Assembly (NCBI GenBank): GCA_029781115.1 | Contig: JAKOXG010000011.1 | Location: 124,001 to 188,000 of the forward strand | DNA: 64,000 nucleotides | From: Candidatus Cloacimonadota bacterium | GTDB lineage: Bacteria > Cloacimonadota > Cloacimonadia > Cloacimonadales > Cloacimonadaceae | Direction of reading: 5' to 3' | Part shown: in pieces, positions 1-8,429 of the stretch | How the letters are laid out: the number at the start of each line of letters is the position of its first letter | How positions within the stretch are numbered: position 1 is the stretch's first letter | Program-made: the position numbers and the translations under genes | The notes under the pieces: generated by a model | What the model was told of the DNA's origin: nothing | The model's input: only the letters and a program-made list of their open reading frames with translations | The model's database searches: none

Positions 1-1330
1 CTTGACCGACCTTATATTCCACCTTCCATTCCACTTGGGGGTCGTCTGCATAGCGACGATATTTAAACTCTACCATGCCGGCACCATTGGGTTTATCCTC
101 AGTCATGGTCATGGCAGTGGTTCCATAACCTCTCAGGCGGGCACTTCTTTCACCATTGATGACATAACTCATGTCCGATCCGATCCTGGCTTGCGTCATG
201 TCCCAATAGAAACCTTCATTGAGCGTGCCGTTGAGCTCGTTCACACCCAGGCGCACCGGTGTTGGCATTGCACTGTAGTTTCCCAACACCTCATAAGACT
301 TTTCAAAAGCCACATAATACTCAGGCGCCGGAGTGACCGTGCCGGCAACGGCTATATATCTTTGTATGGGAGGCGTAGGGATATAATAGCCCACTATGAC
401 GTTTCCACCGTAGGTTCCGGCATACAATCCCTGTCTCAGGCGCACATAAACATTGGTGGGAGCCAAATAGCCGCTACCGTCAGAGGGCACAAAGAAGGTG
501 CCACTATGGTAAGTGCCATTTTCTTGCAAAGACAATTCATAACCGGGAGGTGAATCAAACTGAACCGAATGTCCGCCGGTCAGACCCGCCGCAGTCACGG
601 TAAAGCTCTGGGCGGCTGAAGGACCAACACATTGCTGGTAAGTGATATTGGAAAGCTGAGTGGTGGAAACCTCGATTGCAGGCGATGTGCCCGTGAATGA
701 GTAGGTGCCGCTGATGGTGATGGGGCCTTCCAAACCGGCGCCTCCTGCGTTTGTTTGGGCTCCATACATATACATCCTGAAACCGCAGCTTGTAGTGATA
801 TTCTGATAGGCAGCACCCAGCGAGAGAACATTGCCGGTCCAACCGCCAGCCGTATTGGGATTGGTCAATGTCCCGGCACTTGTGCCTCCCAATTCGGTTA
901 TCCCGGAAGCGAGGTGAGTGTAGCCGCTCAATGGCCACATGTAGCTATCCGTGCTTCCGGCCCACTCGGTGTAGGTCGTCCCATTGCCATCTCTACCAAT
1001 GCCAAATGTAATGGAATTGACGGTAAACTTATACCCGGACTGGGCCTCAATGGTGAAGCTTATGTATTTGCTCAGGTCGCAGGTACCTCCCGTCGGCCAG
1101 TTGATGGCTCTAAAGTTGCCATCGCAGTGTTCAGGGGGTGCAGGGGATACCCCCACTCTTTCCAAAATGCCCATTTCTATTCCGGTGTATTGGTCACCGT
1201 TATAGGGCAATGAGCCGGTGTTGCCTGTCGCACCACTGAAATCGTAGGTGGCGGTGAAAGGCCAACTGGTTTGGGCAGCACTTGCCACGATGGCAAGCGC
1301 CATAAAAACAAATAAACTTAGCTTTTTCAT
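1..1330 (-). CDS. Secreted FCB-type repeat protein, N-terminal part (runs off the window)
   Basis: The reading frame is open from an ATG at 1330 to the window edge, giving at least 443 codons without a stop; the C-terminus is missing. It begins with a clear Sec signal peptide (MKKLSLFVFMALAIVASA, then QTSW), so the protein is exported. The rest is rich in Gly, Thr, Ser and Tyr and looks beta-stranded. A segment from about residue 215 (SNITYQQCVGPSAAQSFTV, ending with NVIVGYYIP) resembles the Ig-like repeats that precede nuclease or lamin-tail modules in Bacteroidota and Cloacimonadota secreted proteins. I cannot name an enzymatic function; the diagnostic domain probably lies beyond the window. 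An A-family repeat and an otherwise empty divergent gap separate it from mtnA. Secretion is confident, the family is only suggested. Confidence 0.8.
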   Translation of the reverse strand, partial: MKKLSLFVFMALAIVASAAQTSWPFTATYDFSGATGNTGSLPYNGDQYTGIEMGILERVGVSPAPPEHCDGNFRAINWPTGGTCDLSKYISFTIEAQSGYKFTVNSITFGIGRDGNGTTYTEWAGSTDSYMWPLSGYTHLASGITELGGTSAGTLTNPNTAGGWTGNVLSLGAAYQNITTSCGFRMYMYGAQTNAGGAGLEGPITISGTYSFTGTSPAIEVSTTQLSNITYQQCVGPSAAQSFTVTAAGLTGGHSVQFDSPPGYELSLQENGTYHSGTFFVPSDGSGYLAPTNVYVRLRQGLYAGTYGGNVIVGYYIPTPPIQRYIAVAGTVTPAPEYYVAFEKSYEVLGNYSAMPTPVRLGVNELNGTLNEGFYWDMTQARIGSDMSYVINGERSARLRGYGTTAMTMTEDKPNGAGMVEFKYRRYADDPQVEWKVEYKVGQ

Positions 1331-1538
1331 GATAGTATCTCCTTATAGGGTCAGATCTTGGCGGACAACTTAAGGAAAATTGTCCACTCATACACCTTCA
1401 TCGAAGTGGCTTTTCCTGTCAAGCAATTTATTGCTTTATTTTCCTCCCTGTATTTTAGGCTCATGTTCATTATTTATATGGTGGGTAAAATGATTGCCAA
1501 CTACCGGCATTACTAAATCAGAATAATGCAATGTTCCT

Positions 1539-1637
1539 TACCCACCTCTTCCTTACTGAGCCTCCCGGTGATTACCCGGAGCCTCCCGGGAAAAACCCGA
1601 GTATCTCCACGGCATCTCCGGGCGGGTAAGTAAGGGC
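1539..1637 (-). repeat. Dispersed repeat family A, copy A1
   Basis: About 100 bp shared with copies at 24539, 44117 and 56546. Read on the minus strand it starts CTTACTTACCCGCCCGG, contains a central hairpin of the form CTCGGG-TTTTT-CCCGGG, and ends CCGGGAGGCT followed by a purine-rich GGAAGAGGTGGG. The two ends are imperfect inverted repeats of each other. This copy lies in the divergent gap between the secreted-protein gene and mtnA. The remainder of the 1331-1837 gap shows no gene, and I see no recognisable riboswitch in front of mtnA. Confidence 0.85.
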
Positions 1638-1837
1638 CGAGTCGGCGATGAGCTTCTGCCCACTAAAATTGAACATGAGCCGTATTTTAGGATGAGTTTC
1701 GATCCCTGCACCCTGGGGTAATCTGCCACAATCCCGCATCCAGACACCAATTGCAGCCTTCGCAAAGGAAAACTCTTGACTAAAAAGCACCCGTCCACAG
1801 AGATGGCAGAACCGATCAATAATAAAGGAACACATAA

Positions 1838-2878
1838 ATGAAGATAGACAATAAAGATTATCGGAGCCTGTGGTTTGAAGATGGCAAGCTGATGATGATA
1901 GACCAGAACAAGCTGCCCTTCGAGTTTGAGGTCAAAGCTTATACCGATCATGAGGCTGTGATGGAAGCCATCAGAGTGATGACCGTGCGCGGCGCTCCGG
2001 CTATTGGCGTTGCGGGCGCATACGGCATGGCTTTGGCGGCGATACATGCCCCGGAATCCGGCTTCAGGGCTACCCTGCGCAAGGCACATGAGGAGCTGTG
2101 CAGTTGCCGTCCCACCGCCATAGACCTGCGCAGTGGCGTGGATCACGTCTATGAAAGCACCATCAAGTTTATCCCGGATATCGAGCATGCCAAGCGGGTT
2201 GCGCTCTTGGCGGCGGAAGAGTTTGCCGAAAGAGTGGTGAATGAGTGCTACAGGATCGGCCAGATGGGCGCAGCCTTGATCACACCCGGAGCGAAGATCC
2301 TCACTCATTGCAATGCGGGTGCTTTGGCAACCGTGGATCACGGCACCGCTTTGGCAGTGATCCGTGCCGCTTTTGCCAAGAATCCAGACCTCTTTGTGTA
2401 TGTAGACGAGACGCGCCCCCGGTTGCAGGGAGCCCGGCTCACCGCTTGGGAACTGCATCAGGAAGGCATCCCGCATGCCATCATTGCAGACAGTGCCGCA
2501 GGTTATTATTTCTCACAAGGCGAGATAGACATCGTGATCACCGGCGCAGACCGCATCTGCACCAATGGCGACATCGCCAACAAGATCGGCACCTACGAGA
2601 AGGCTATCCTGGCTCACGTGCACAAGGTTCCCTTCTACATCGCCGCACCGCTCAGCACCTTCGATCTCTATTGCCCCAAAGGCTCGGATATCCCCATCGA
2701 GTTCAGAGACGCCACCGAGATCACCGAGTTTGAAGGCGTGAAGCTGGCCAACGTTGGTTCGCCTGCCCTGAACCCCGCTTTTGACATCACGCCCGCTGAA
2801 TATATAGACGGCATCATCACCCCCTGTGGCGTGTTTGAAGCCAAAGATGCCGCCCGGAAGCTGGGAGAAATGAGCTGA
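1838..2878 (+). CDS. mtnA: S-methyl-5-thioribose-1-phosphate isomerase
   Basis: MtnA converts 5-methylthioribose-1-phosphate to 5-methylthioribulose-1-phosphate in methylthioadenosine salvage. The 346-residue product has the usual family length. The phosphate-binding RGAPAIGVAG motif is at residues 51-60. The proposed catalytic Cys is residue 158 (LTHCNAGALAT) and the catalytic Asp is 238 (TGADRICTNGDIANKIGT). The start has a good ribosome site (AAAGGA, 7 bases upstream). Only 2 bases separate it from the methylthioadenosine deaminase gene, so the two are almost certainly co-transcribed. No methylthioribose kinase or MtnBCD gene is present in the window. The eIF2B-alpha-like fold is shared with related sugar-phosphate isomerases, but these motifs are those of MtnA itself. 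Confidence 0.95.
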   Translation: MKIDNKDYRSLWFEDGKLMMIDQNKLPFEFEVKAYTDHEAVMEAIRVMTVRGAPAIGVAGAYGMALAAIHAPESGFRATLRKAHEELCSCRPTAIDLRSGVDHVYESTIKFIPDIEHAKRVALLAAEEFAERVVNECYRIGQMGAALITPGAKILTHCNAGALATVDHGTALAVIRAAFAKNPDLFVYVDETRPRLQGARLTAWELHQEGIPHAIIADSAAGYYFSQGEIDIVITGADRICTNGDIANKIGTYEKAILAHVHKVPFYIAAPLSTFDLYCPKGSDIPIEFRDATEITEFEGVKLANVGSPALNPAFDITPAEYIDGIITPCGVFEAKDAARKLGEMS

Positions 2879-2880
2879 GG

Positions 2881-4191
2881 ATGAAACAAGCTGATCTGAT
2901 CATCCGTAACGGCACCATCCTCACCATGGATGCGAGCCTGAGCATCTATCCGGAACATGATCTAATCATCTCTGACGGCAGGATATGCGCCATAGAACCC
3001 CACGGCAAACATGAGTGGCAAGCCCCGCAAAGCTTGGATGCACAACACTGTATCCTGATGCCGGGGATGATCAACACGCACAGCCACCTGCCCATGAGCT
3101 GGTTCAGGGGTTTGGCGGATGACCTGCCCCTGGATATTTGGCTCAACCAGTATATCTGGCCGCTGGAAGCACGGCTGTTGAGCAAAAGCTTCATCTACGA
3201 CGCTACCCTCTTTGGCGCCGGTGAGATGCTGAAAAGCGGCATCACCATGACCAACGACATGTATTTTGAGATGAGCGCCATCGCCGATGCCTGCATCAAA
3301 GCCGGCTTGCGTGCCATGATCTCTGAAGCCGTGATCGAAGCCAAGATGGGCGCAGACTACCGCCCAGCGGAGCTGGTGCTCAAGTATAAAGAGCGCTATC
3401 AAGATCAGCCTCTGGTGGATTTCAGCCTGGCGCCGCACTCCATCTATACCTGCTCTGCCGAGATGCTCAAGCGTTGCGCCCAAGCCGCCACCACGCACGA
3501 TTTGCTCATCCACATCCACCTCAGCGAAACCCGGGCAGAAGTGGATAACTGTCTGAAGGAGCACGGCAAAAGACCGGTTCACTACCTGAATGAGCTGGGA
3601 TTGCTGGATGCCAGGTGCATCTTTGCGCATGGAGTTCACGTCGACTCCGGCGAGATGGATGTCCTGAATCGCAAGCCCGTCTCCATCAGCATCTGCACGG
3701 ACAGCAACCTCAAGCTGGCCTCCGGCTTGGCACCCATCAAAGAGTATCTGGATCACGGGATAAACCTGTCCCTGGGAACGGATTCCGTGGCCAGCAACAA
3801 CGACCTGGATCTGCTGGCTGAACTCTCCACCACCGCCAAACTGCACAAGGCACTCAACAACGACCCCGCTTTCTTACCCGCCCTCGAAGCACTGAAGCTG
3901 GTCACCATCAACGCCGCCAAGGCCTTGGGAGTGGACGACAAGCGTGGCTCGCTGGAAGTGGGCAAAGATGCAGATTTCCTCATCATCGATACCCAAGACC
4001 TCAATAGCATGCCCCTCTATGAACCGGCATCCCAACTGGTCTACGCCACCAATTCCCGCCAGATCAGAGACGTCTTTGTCGCCGGCAAACAGGTGGTGAA
4101 AAACCAGCGCTTGGTCAATCTTGATGAAGCTGAACTGATGCACTCCGCCTCCCGCTATGCTGAAATGATCCTGAAGGAGCTAAGCAAGTGA
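2881..4191 (+). CDS. mtaD: 5-methylthioadenosine/S-adenosylhomocysteine deaminase (amidohydrolase)
   Basis: This 436-residue protein is a metal-dependent amidohydrolase that deaminates methylthioadenosine or S-adenosylhomocysteine to the inosine form. Visible family motifs are the metal-binding NTHSHLPM in the N-terminal third, APHSIYTCS, HIHLSETRAE, FAHGVHV, and the metal-ligand Asp in LGTDSVASNNDLDL. The segment that is usually VxHxPxSNxKLASG reads VSISICTDSNLKLASG, so the normal His-Cys/Asn-Pro is replaced by Ile-Cys-Thr. It sits directly behind mtnA and overlaps smpB by four bases (GTGA). With mtnA it implies a deaminate-first route: methylthioadenosine to methylthioinosine, phosphorolysis elsewhere, then isomerisation. 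Substrate choice among methylthioadenosine, S-adenosylhomocysteine and adenosine cannot be settled from sequence. Confidence 0.9.
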   Translation: MKQADLIIRNGTILTMDASLSIYPEHDLIISDGRICAIEPHGKHEWQAPQSLDAQHCILMPGMINTHSHLPMSWFRGLADDLPLDIWLNQYIWPLEARLLSKSFIYDATLFGAGEMLKSGITMTNDMYFEMSAIADACIKAGLRAMISEAVIEAKMGADYRPAELVLKYKERYQDQPLVDFSLAPHSIYTCSAEMLKRCAQAATTHDLLIHIHLSETRAEVDNCLKEHGKRPVHYLNELGLLDARCIFAHGVHVDSGEMDVLNRKPVSISICTDSNLKLASGLAPIKEYLDHGINLSLGTDSVASNNDLDLLAELSTTAKLHKALNNDPAFLPALEALKLVTINAAKALGVDDKRGSLEVGKDADFLIIDTQDLNSMPLYEPASQLVYATNSRQIRDVFVAGKQVVKNQRLVNLDEAELMHSASRYAEMILKELSK

Positions 4192-4628
4192 AATCCATCA
4201 AAAACCGGCGTGCCACGCACGACTACTACATCGTGCAGCAATTGGAAGCGGGAATCGTGCTCAAGGGCACCGAAATCAAGAGCATCCGCGCCGGCAAGGT
4301 GAACTTCAAGGACAGTTATGCCCGCATTATCGACAACGAATGCTGGCTGCTGAACCTGCACATCAGCCCCTGGGAAAAGAGCGCTTACTTCAACCACGAA
4401 GCCGAGCGCAAAAGAAAGCTGCTGCTGCACCGTCACGAGATCAGACGCCTCAAAACCAAAGTTGAAGAGCAAGGCATGACCCTCATCCCGCTGGAGCTCA
4501 TCATAAACGAAGCCGGCCTGTGCAAGGTGATCATCGCTCTTGCCAAGGGAAAACACACTTACGATAAACGCGACAGCATCAAGAAACGCGACCAGGAACG
4601 CGAAAGAGAAAGAGCCGGAGATCACTGA
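4188..4628 (+). CDS. smpB: SsrA-binding protein SmpB
   Basis: SmpB binds tmRNA and delivers it to stalled ribosomes for trans-translation. The 146-residue length is normal. Family features are the N-terminal NRRATHDY, the EAGIVLKGTEIKSIRAGKVNFKDSYA stretch (shared with almost all SmpB proteins), the LHISPW segment, and the very basic C-terminal tail beginning GKHTYDKRDSIKKRD, which enters the decoding site. The start is a GTG that overlaps the mtaD stop codon, so translation is probably coupled. The tmRNA gene itself was not found in this window. Confidence 0.96.
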   Translation: MKSIKNRRATHDYYIVQQLEAGIVLKGTEIKSIRAGKVNFKDSYARIIDNECWLLNLHISPWEKSAYFNHEAERKRKLLLHRHEIRRLKTKVEEQGMTLIPLELIINEAGLCKVIIALAKGKHTYDKRDSIKKRDQERERERAGDH

Positions 4629-4699
4629 TAATGCAGACAGTTATGAGATGCAGCAGCCTGATGCACAAAGCGTTCCACAGATTGTTAATAAAAATGATG

Positions 4700-4728
4700 T
4701 TGACAACATCCTCACCTCTATTTTGTAT
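4700..4728 (+). promoter_or_regulatory. Sigma70-type promoter for the acyltransferase operon
   Basis: A perfect -35 TTGACA (4700-4705) is followed after exactly 17 bases by TTGTAT (4723-4728). This lies 37 bases upstream of the next start codon (4766), in the 137-bp gap behind smpB. It suggests that the lipid acyltransferase genes form a separate transcription unit. Confidence 0.6.
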
Positions 4729-4765
4729 CCTACCCAATACTAAAATTACAACGGGGGACAGTTAA

Positions 4766-5620
4766 ATGCCAGAAATGACACTGCCTAACCCTATAGGGAT
4801 GTTCAGGATAAGGTTTCGTAAATCGCGTCTGAGGGACTTCCGTGCCCACATCAATATCTATCTTGAAAAGCGCAACTATATCGTCAAAACAGCGGACAGC
4901 AACGAAGAGTTCCGCGCTGCCCTGAAACTGAGGCATGAAGTCTTTTTGGAAGAGCTGCTCAAGAGAACGAACAAGAGTGGTTTTGACATCGACCGCTTTG
5001 ATAAAACCTGCGACCATCTGCTCATCATCGACAAAAACAAAGACCTGGTGATCGGCACCTACAGGCTGCAATCCTCCCTGCACACCAAACGCTGGTATAC
5101 CGCCACGGAATTTCATATAAAAAACATCATCAAGGGTTTACCGGGCAACAAGTTGGAGCTGGGACGTGCCTGCGTGCACAAGGATTATCGCAATGGCGTG
5201 ACCCTCGCCCTCTTGTGGGAAGGCATTCATGCCTACATCCAAGCCAGCCAAACCCATTATCTCTTCGGCTGTTCCAGCATCAAAACCATGGATAAGGATG
5301 AGATCAAGGGCATCTACCACTATCTCAAGAGCGAAGGACATCTCACCCATGATCATAGGGTGCGCCCCAAAGGCAAATTCAGGGTCCCTGGCTTGGCTTC
5401 TTACCTCAAGAGAGTAAGAAGGAAGCCACATCTTGCCAAGAATGATGACCTCCACGTCCATAAAACGGCTATTCCGCCACTGCTGAAGTCATACCTCAAA
5501 GTGGGCGCCAAAGTGTGTGGAGTGCCGGCTTTGGATCGTGACTTCCGTTGCATAGACTTCCTCACCTTGCTCAAGGTGCAGGATATAGGCGATAAATGCA
5601 ACCGCAAATTTGGCCAATAA
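4766..5620 (+). CDS. OlsB-like N-acyltransferase (GNAT fold)
   Basis: The 284-residue protein resembles the OlsB/PF13444-type acyltransferases that attach a 3-hydroxyacyl chain from acyl carrier protein to the alpha-amino group of ornithine or another amino acid. Typical elements are LKLRHEVFLEE near residue 55, a central IGTYRLQSS followed by FHIKNI, and the LELGRACVHKDYRNG segment, the GNAT acyl-donor region. The pairing with a PlsC-like O-acyltransferase 16 bases downstream reproduces the OlsB-OlsA arrangement for ornithine lipid synthesis. A GGGGGA ribosome site precedes ATG 4766. The amino acid acceptor is inferred; glutamine or lysine lipids, or a hemolysin-like acyltransferase role, remain possible. 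Confidence 0.7.
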   Translation: MPEMTLPNPIGMFRIRFRKSRLRDFRAHINIYLEKRNYIVKTADSNEEFRAALKLRHEVFLEELLKRTNKSGFDIDRFDKTCDHLLIIDKNKDLVIGTYRLQSSLHTKRWYTATEFHIKNIIKGLPGNKLELGRACVHKDYRNGVTLALLWEGIHAYIQASQTHYLFGCSSIKTMDKDEIKGIYHYLKSEGHLTHDHRVRPKGKFRVPGLASYLKRVRRKPHLAKNDDLHVHKTAIPPLLKSYLKVGAKVCGVPALDRDFRCIDFLTLLKVQDIGDKCNRKFGQ

Positions 5621-5636
5621 CAGCCGCTAACATCAG

Positions 5637-6425
5637 ATGAAACTGAAGAACCTGCCCCAGCTTATTATCGTGTTCATCACCTTCTTGGCCTACCATGGCT
5701 GGGCATGGTTACTTTACAGATTCTGCTGCAATCGCAAACGCTGGCGCAGACGTGCCATCAACTACACCAGCACCATGAGCCGCATCATCAGCAAACAACT
5801 CAACTTCCACGTGACGCTCAATGGCGGTGAATACCTCAAACAGATGAGAGATCAGAGCTACCTCCTGGTGGCTAATCATTGCTCTTACATGGATATCCTG
5901 CTGCTTTCCTGGCAACAACCCGCCAGCTTTATCACCAGCGTGGAAATGGGCAACACACCCTTCTTGGGCAGCATCACCCGCGTGGGTGGAAGTCTTTATA
6001 CCGAAAGGGATAAACCCGTCTCTCTCCCCCAAGAAATCAAGCGCTTTGCCGAAGCCATCAAGGAAGGATTCAAGGTGGTGCTCTTCCCGGAAGGAACCAG
6101 CACCGATGGCGTCACCATCAAAGACTTCCGTTCCAGCCTCTTCCAAGTGGCCGTGGAAGCACAATGCCCCATCCTCCCCGTCTGCATCAAGTATACGCAT
6201 ATCGATGGTAAACCCTTTGGCAGAGACAATCATAAGCTCATCTGCTGGTATGGAGATATGGACTTTATGCCCCACTTCCTGGGCATGATGGGGCACCGCT
6301 TTGACGTGGAAATCAACGTGTTACCCCCAATTGAATTTAACCCCCTCAAGACCCGGGCTGAACTCTCCCGGCAAGTGCGGGAACAGCTCTTGGAAATCTA
6401 TCACAATCCTGTTCAAGGAGAATAA
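5637..6425 (+). CDS. PlsC/OlsA-like O-acyltransferase
   Basis: This is a 262-residue membrane-bound acyltransferase of the lysophosphatidate acyltransferase family. The N-terminus carries a hydrophobic anchor (about residues 8-28). The catalytic HX4D motif is at 81-86 (HCSYMD), and the second family motif, FPEGTS, is at 150-155. Enzymes of this group add a fatty acyl chain to lysophosphatidic acid or, when next to OlsB, to lyso-ornithine lipid. Directly following the OlsB-like gene, it is best read as the second step of aminolipid synthesis, although it could equally be the housekeeping PlsC. A one-base gap to the next small membrane protein indicates one operon. Confidence 0.8.
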   Translation: MKLKNLPQLIIVFITFLAYHGWAWLLYRFCCNRKRWRRRAINYTSTMSRIISKQLNFHVTLNGGEYLKQMRDQSYLLVANHCSYMDILLLSWQQPASFITSVEMGNTPFLGSITRVGGSLYTERDKPVSLPQEIKRFAEAIKEGFKVVLFPEGTSTDGVTIKDFRSSLFQVAVEAQCPILPVCIKYTHIDGKPFGRDNHKLICWYGDMDFMPHFLGMMGHRFDVEINVLPPIEFNPLKTRAELSRQVREQLLEIYHNPVQGE

Positions 6426-6426
6426 T

Positions 6427-6609
6427 ATGGACAAGCTCAACCTCGGCAAGGTCAACTTCATCATCCTGATCATCGCCGCCATCCTTTTGGTGGTGGGCTA
6501 CTTTATCATGTCCCTCAACGACATCGTCATCTCGCCCGTGCTTCTCAGTTTGGTGTATGTAGTCATCATCCCCTTTGCCCTGCTCTATAAACCCAAAAAC
6601 AAAGAATGA
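6427..6609 (+). CDS. Small two-helix membrane protein (DUF3098-like)
   Basis: This 60-residue protein starts at ATG 6427, one base after the acyltransferase stop, with AAGGAGAA as ribosome site. It has two predicted membrane helices (NFIILIIAAILLVVGYFIM and ISPVLLSLVYVVIIPFALL) and a short charged tail KPKNKE. The N-terminal pattern of a short basic segment followed by NFIILIIA...GYFIMS and a second helix is like the DUF3098 family of FCB-group bacteria, whose function is unknown. It overlaps the DUF58 gene by four bases (ATGA), so the two are translationally coupled. Confidence 0.75.
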   Translation: MDKLNLGKVNFIILIIAAILLVVGYFIMSLNDIVISPVLLSLVYVVIIPFALLYKPKNKE

Positions 6610-7484
6610 GCATCTTTACGGATGAGAGCGCAGCTAAACTGAAGAAGCTGCAGCTCTTTGCCAAAAGCATCGTCGAAGGCTTTTTGGTGGGATTGCACCG
6701 GAGCCCCTATCATGGCTTCAGCGTTGAATTTTCGGATCACCGGGAATACAACGAGGGTGAACCACTCAAAGACATCGATTGGAAGATAGTAGCCCGCACC
6801 GACCGCTACTATGTAAAGCGCTACGAAGAGGAAACCAACCTTCGCTGCATGATCCTGTTGGATCACAGTCGCTCCATGTTTTATGATTCCGGCAGTGGCA
6901 GCAAAATGGATTATGCCACGCGCTTGGCCGCTGCCCTCAGCTGGCTGATGATCTCCCAAAAGGATGCCGTGGGCCTGGTGACCTTCAACGAAGAAGTAAG
7001 CCTGAGGATGGCACCCAAAGCTTACAAGGCTTACCTGCCCCAGATCTTTGCCGCTTTGGTGCAACTGGAAGCAGCCGGCGGAACCAATATCAGCGCTGCA
7101 CTGCACTCCATCGCCGCCTCGCTCAATAAACGCAGCCTCGTGATCCTCATCTCCGACCTTCTGGATGAACCCTCAGAAATCATCAATGCTCTGAAACACT
7201 TCCGCGTCCAAAAGCACGAAGTTCTGATCTTCCACATCGTGGATAAAGACGAAGCCGAATTTAAGTTCAAGAGAGAAACCCAATTTGTGGATAGCGAGAC
7301 CGGCGAGAAGATCATCGTCACCCCCTGGCAGATCCGCAAGCAATATCTGCAAAATTACGATGCCCACGTCGCAGAACTCAGAGAGGGATTTCAGCAATAC
7401 CAGATCGAATACAACCCCGTTCACACCGAAATACCCCTCAATGACCTGCTCCTAAAATACCTTTTAAAGAGGCGAAAGGGATGA
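6606..7484 (+). CDS. DUF58 family protein
   Basis: The 292-residue protein matches DUF58 proteins, which have a von Willebrand A-like fold and usually act with MoxR ATPases. The signature is near the N-terminus: GLHRSPYHGFSVEFSDHREY, then EGEPLKDIDWKIVARTDRYYVKRYEEE. The metal-site-like DHSRSMF (DxSxS) is about residue 88, followed by KMDYATRLAAALSWLM. No MoxR gene is adjacent here; instead it ends the acyltransferase/DUF3098 unit. The biochemical function is unknown; a chaperone or envelope-stress role is inference from the family. Confidence 0.9.
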   Translation: MSIFTDESAAKLKKLQLFAKSIVEGFLVGLHRSPYHGFSVEFSDHREYNEGEPLKDIDWKIVARTDRYYVKRYEEETNLRCMILLDHSRSMFYDSGSGSKMDYATRLAAALSWLMISQKDAVGLVTFNEEVSLRMAPKAYKAYLPQIFAALVQLEAAGGTNISAALHSIAASLNKRSLVILISDLLDEPSEIINALKHFRVQKHEVLIFHIVDKDEAEFKFKRETQFVDSETGEKIIVTPWQIRKQYLQNYDAHVAELREGFQQYQIEYNPVHTEIPLNDLLLKYLLKRRKG

Positions 7485-7546
7485 AAAGAGTATCCTGGGT
7501 TGGGTTTATTGTCAAAATCGCCCAAACGCCGGATTTGGGGGTTTAA

Positions 7547-8401
7547 ATGAAAAATGCCCGATTTGTGGATTCCGTGCTTCTGCATGATAAGATCATCACA
7601 GCCTTGGGTCAGATTTACTGTCGTCCCGACGAGAAGGTATTGAAACTGATCCGTGAATTTGAAGCAAAAGAGACTCACCCCTTGGCCAAAGATATGCTGC
7701 AGGCAATCCTCGAGAATGCTGACGTCGCTCAGAGAGAATCATTACCCTGCTGTCAGGATACCGGCACACCGGTGCTGTTTATCGAAATGGGTGAGCACTT
7801 CCATTTACAGAGTGGTGATATACGAAGCACCATCTACTCTGCACTTGAGCGGGGCTGGCAACAGTATCACCTCCGCCGCAGCATGGTGGAGGAACCCCTC
7901 TTTGAAAGAAAGATCATCCAGGATAGACCTGCCCCCATCATCCATTGGGAAATTGTCCCGGGCGATGGGCTACTGGTTCATTTAGCCTTGAAGGGTGGCG
8001 GTGCTGAGAACATGGCCGCTCACTATCTGCTCCCTACCTCGACCAATGAAACACAAATAGTTGAGAAGGTGGTTGAGCATGTGGGTGGTGTGGGTGGACA
8101 ACCCTGTCCTCCCGTGATTGTGGGTGTCGGACTGGGTGGCAACTTTGAGAGCTCTGCCTTGCTGGCGAAGAAGGCCTTGTTGGAGCCCACAGGCAGAAAT
8201 CACCCGGATGCCAAGTATGCTGAGCTGGAACAGAAGATATTGAATGAGATCAACGCTCGGGGCAAAGGTGTGATGGGAATGGGTGCCGGACCTACCGCTT
8301 TGGCCGTTCATGTCCTGACTGCACCCTGCCATATTGCTTCCCTGCCTTTGGCGATTAACCTGGATTGTCATGCCCACCGGCACACCAGTTTCACACTCTG
8401 A
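7547..8401 (+). CDS. Class I fumarate hydratase (fumarase), alpha subunit
   Basis: This 284-residue subunit corresponds to the iron-sulfur half of two-subunit class I fumarase, which interconverts fumarate and malate. Candidate [4Fe-4S] ligands are Cys68/69 in LPCCQDTGTPVLF, Cys187 in QPCPPVIVGVGLGG and Cys274 in INLDCHAHRH, all in family positions. Other landmarks are LKGGGAENMA and GVMGMGAGPTALAVHV. L-tartrate dehydratase has the same architecture and cannot be excluded. The gene for the beta subunit follows after 28 bases, a gap occupied largely by a parS-like palindrome. In a fermentative anaerobe this enzyme would serve reductive or amino-acid-linked C4 metabolism. Confidence 0.9.
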   Translation: MKNARFVDSVLLHDKIITALGQIYCRPDEKVLKLIREFEAKETHPLAKDMLQAILENADVAQRESLPCCQDTGTPVLFIEMGEHFHLQSGDIRSTIYSALERGWQQYHLRRSMVEEPLFERKIIQDRPAPIIHWEIVPGDGLLVHLALKGGGAENMAAHYLLPTSTNETQIVEKVVEHVGGVGGQPCPPVIVGVGLGGNFESSALLAKKALLEPTGRNHPDAKYAELEQKILNEINARGKGVMGMGAGPTALAVHVLTAPCHIASLPLAINLDCHAHRHTSFTL

Positions 8402-8417
8402 CGTTTCACGTGAAACA
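8402..8417. promoter_or_regulatory. parS: parS-like centromere site
   Basis: The palindrome GTTTCACGTGAAAC (8403-8416) is perfect, and with its flanks it matches the 16-bp bacterial parS consensus at 15 of 16 positions (C instead of T at the first). ParB binds such sites near the origin and spreads to organise chromosome segregation. It lies between the stop of the fumarase alpha gene and the start of the beta gene, about 23.5 kb from the origin unwinding region. parA and parB are not in the window. I saw no second copy. Confidence 0.85.
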
Positions 8418-8429
8418 TCGAGACCTATC

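Noticed and set aside
1640-1837. Possible SAM-type riboswitch in front of mtnA
   Set aside because: No helix pattern or conserved core of a known SAM riboswitch could be found by eye.
8334-8429. Upstream in-frame extension of the fumarase beta gene
   Set aside because: The extra residues derive from the alpha gene's end in another frame and the parS site; the family N-terminus begins at 8430.
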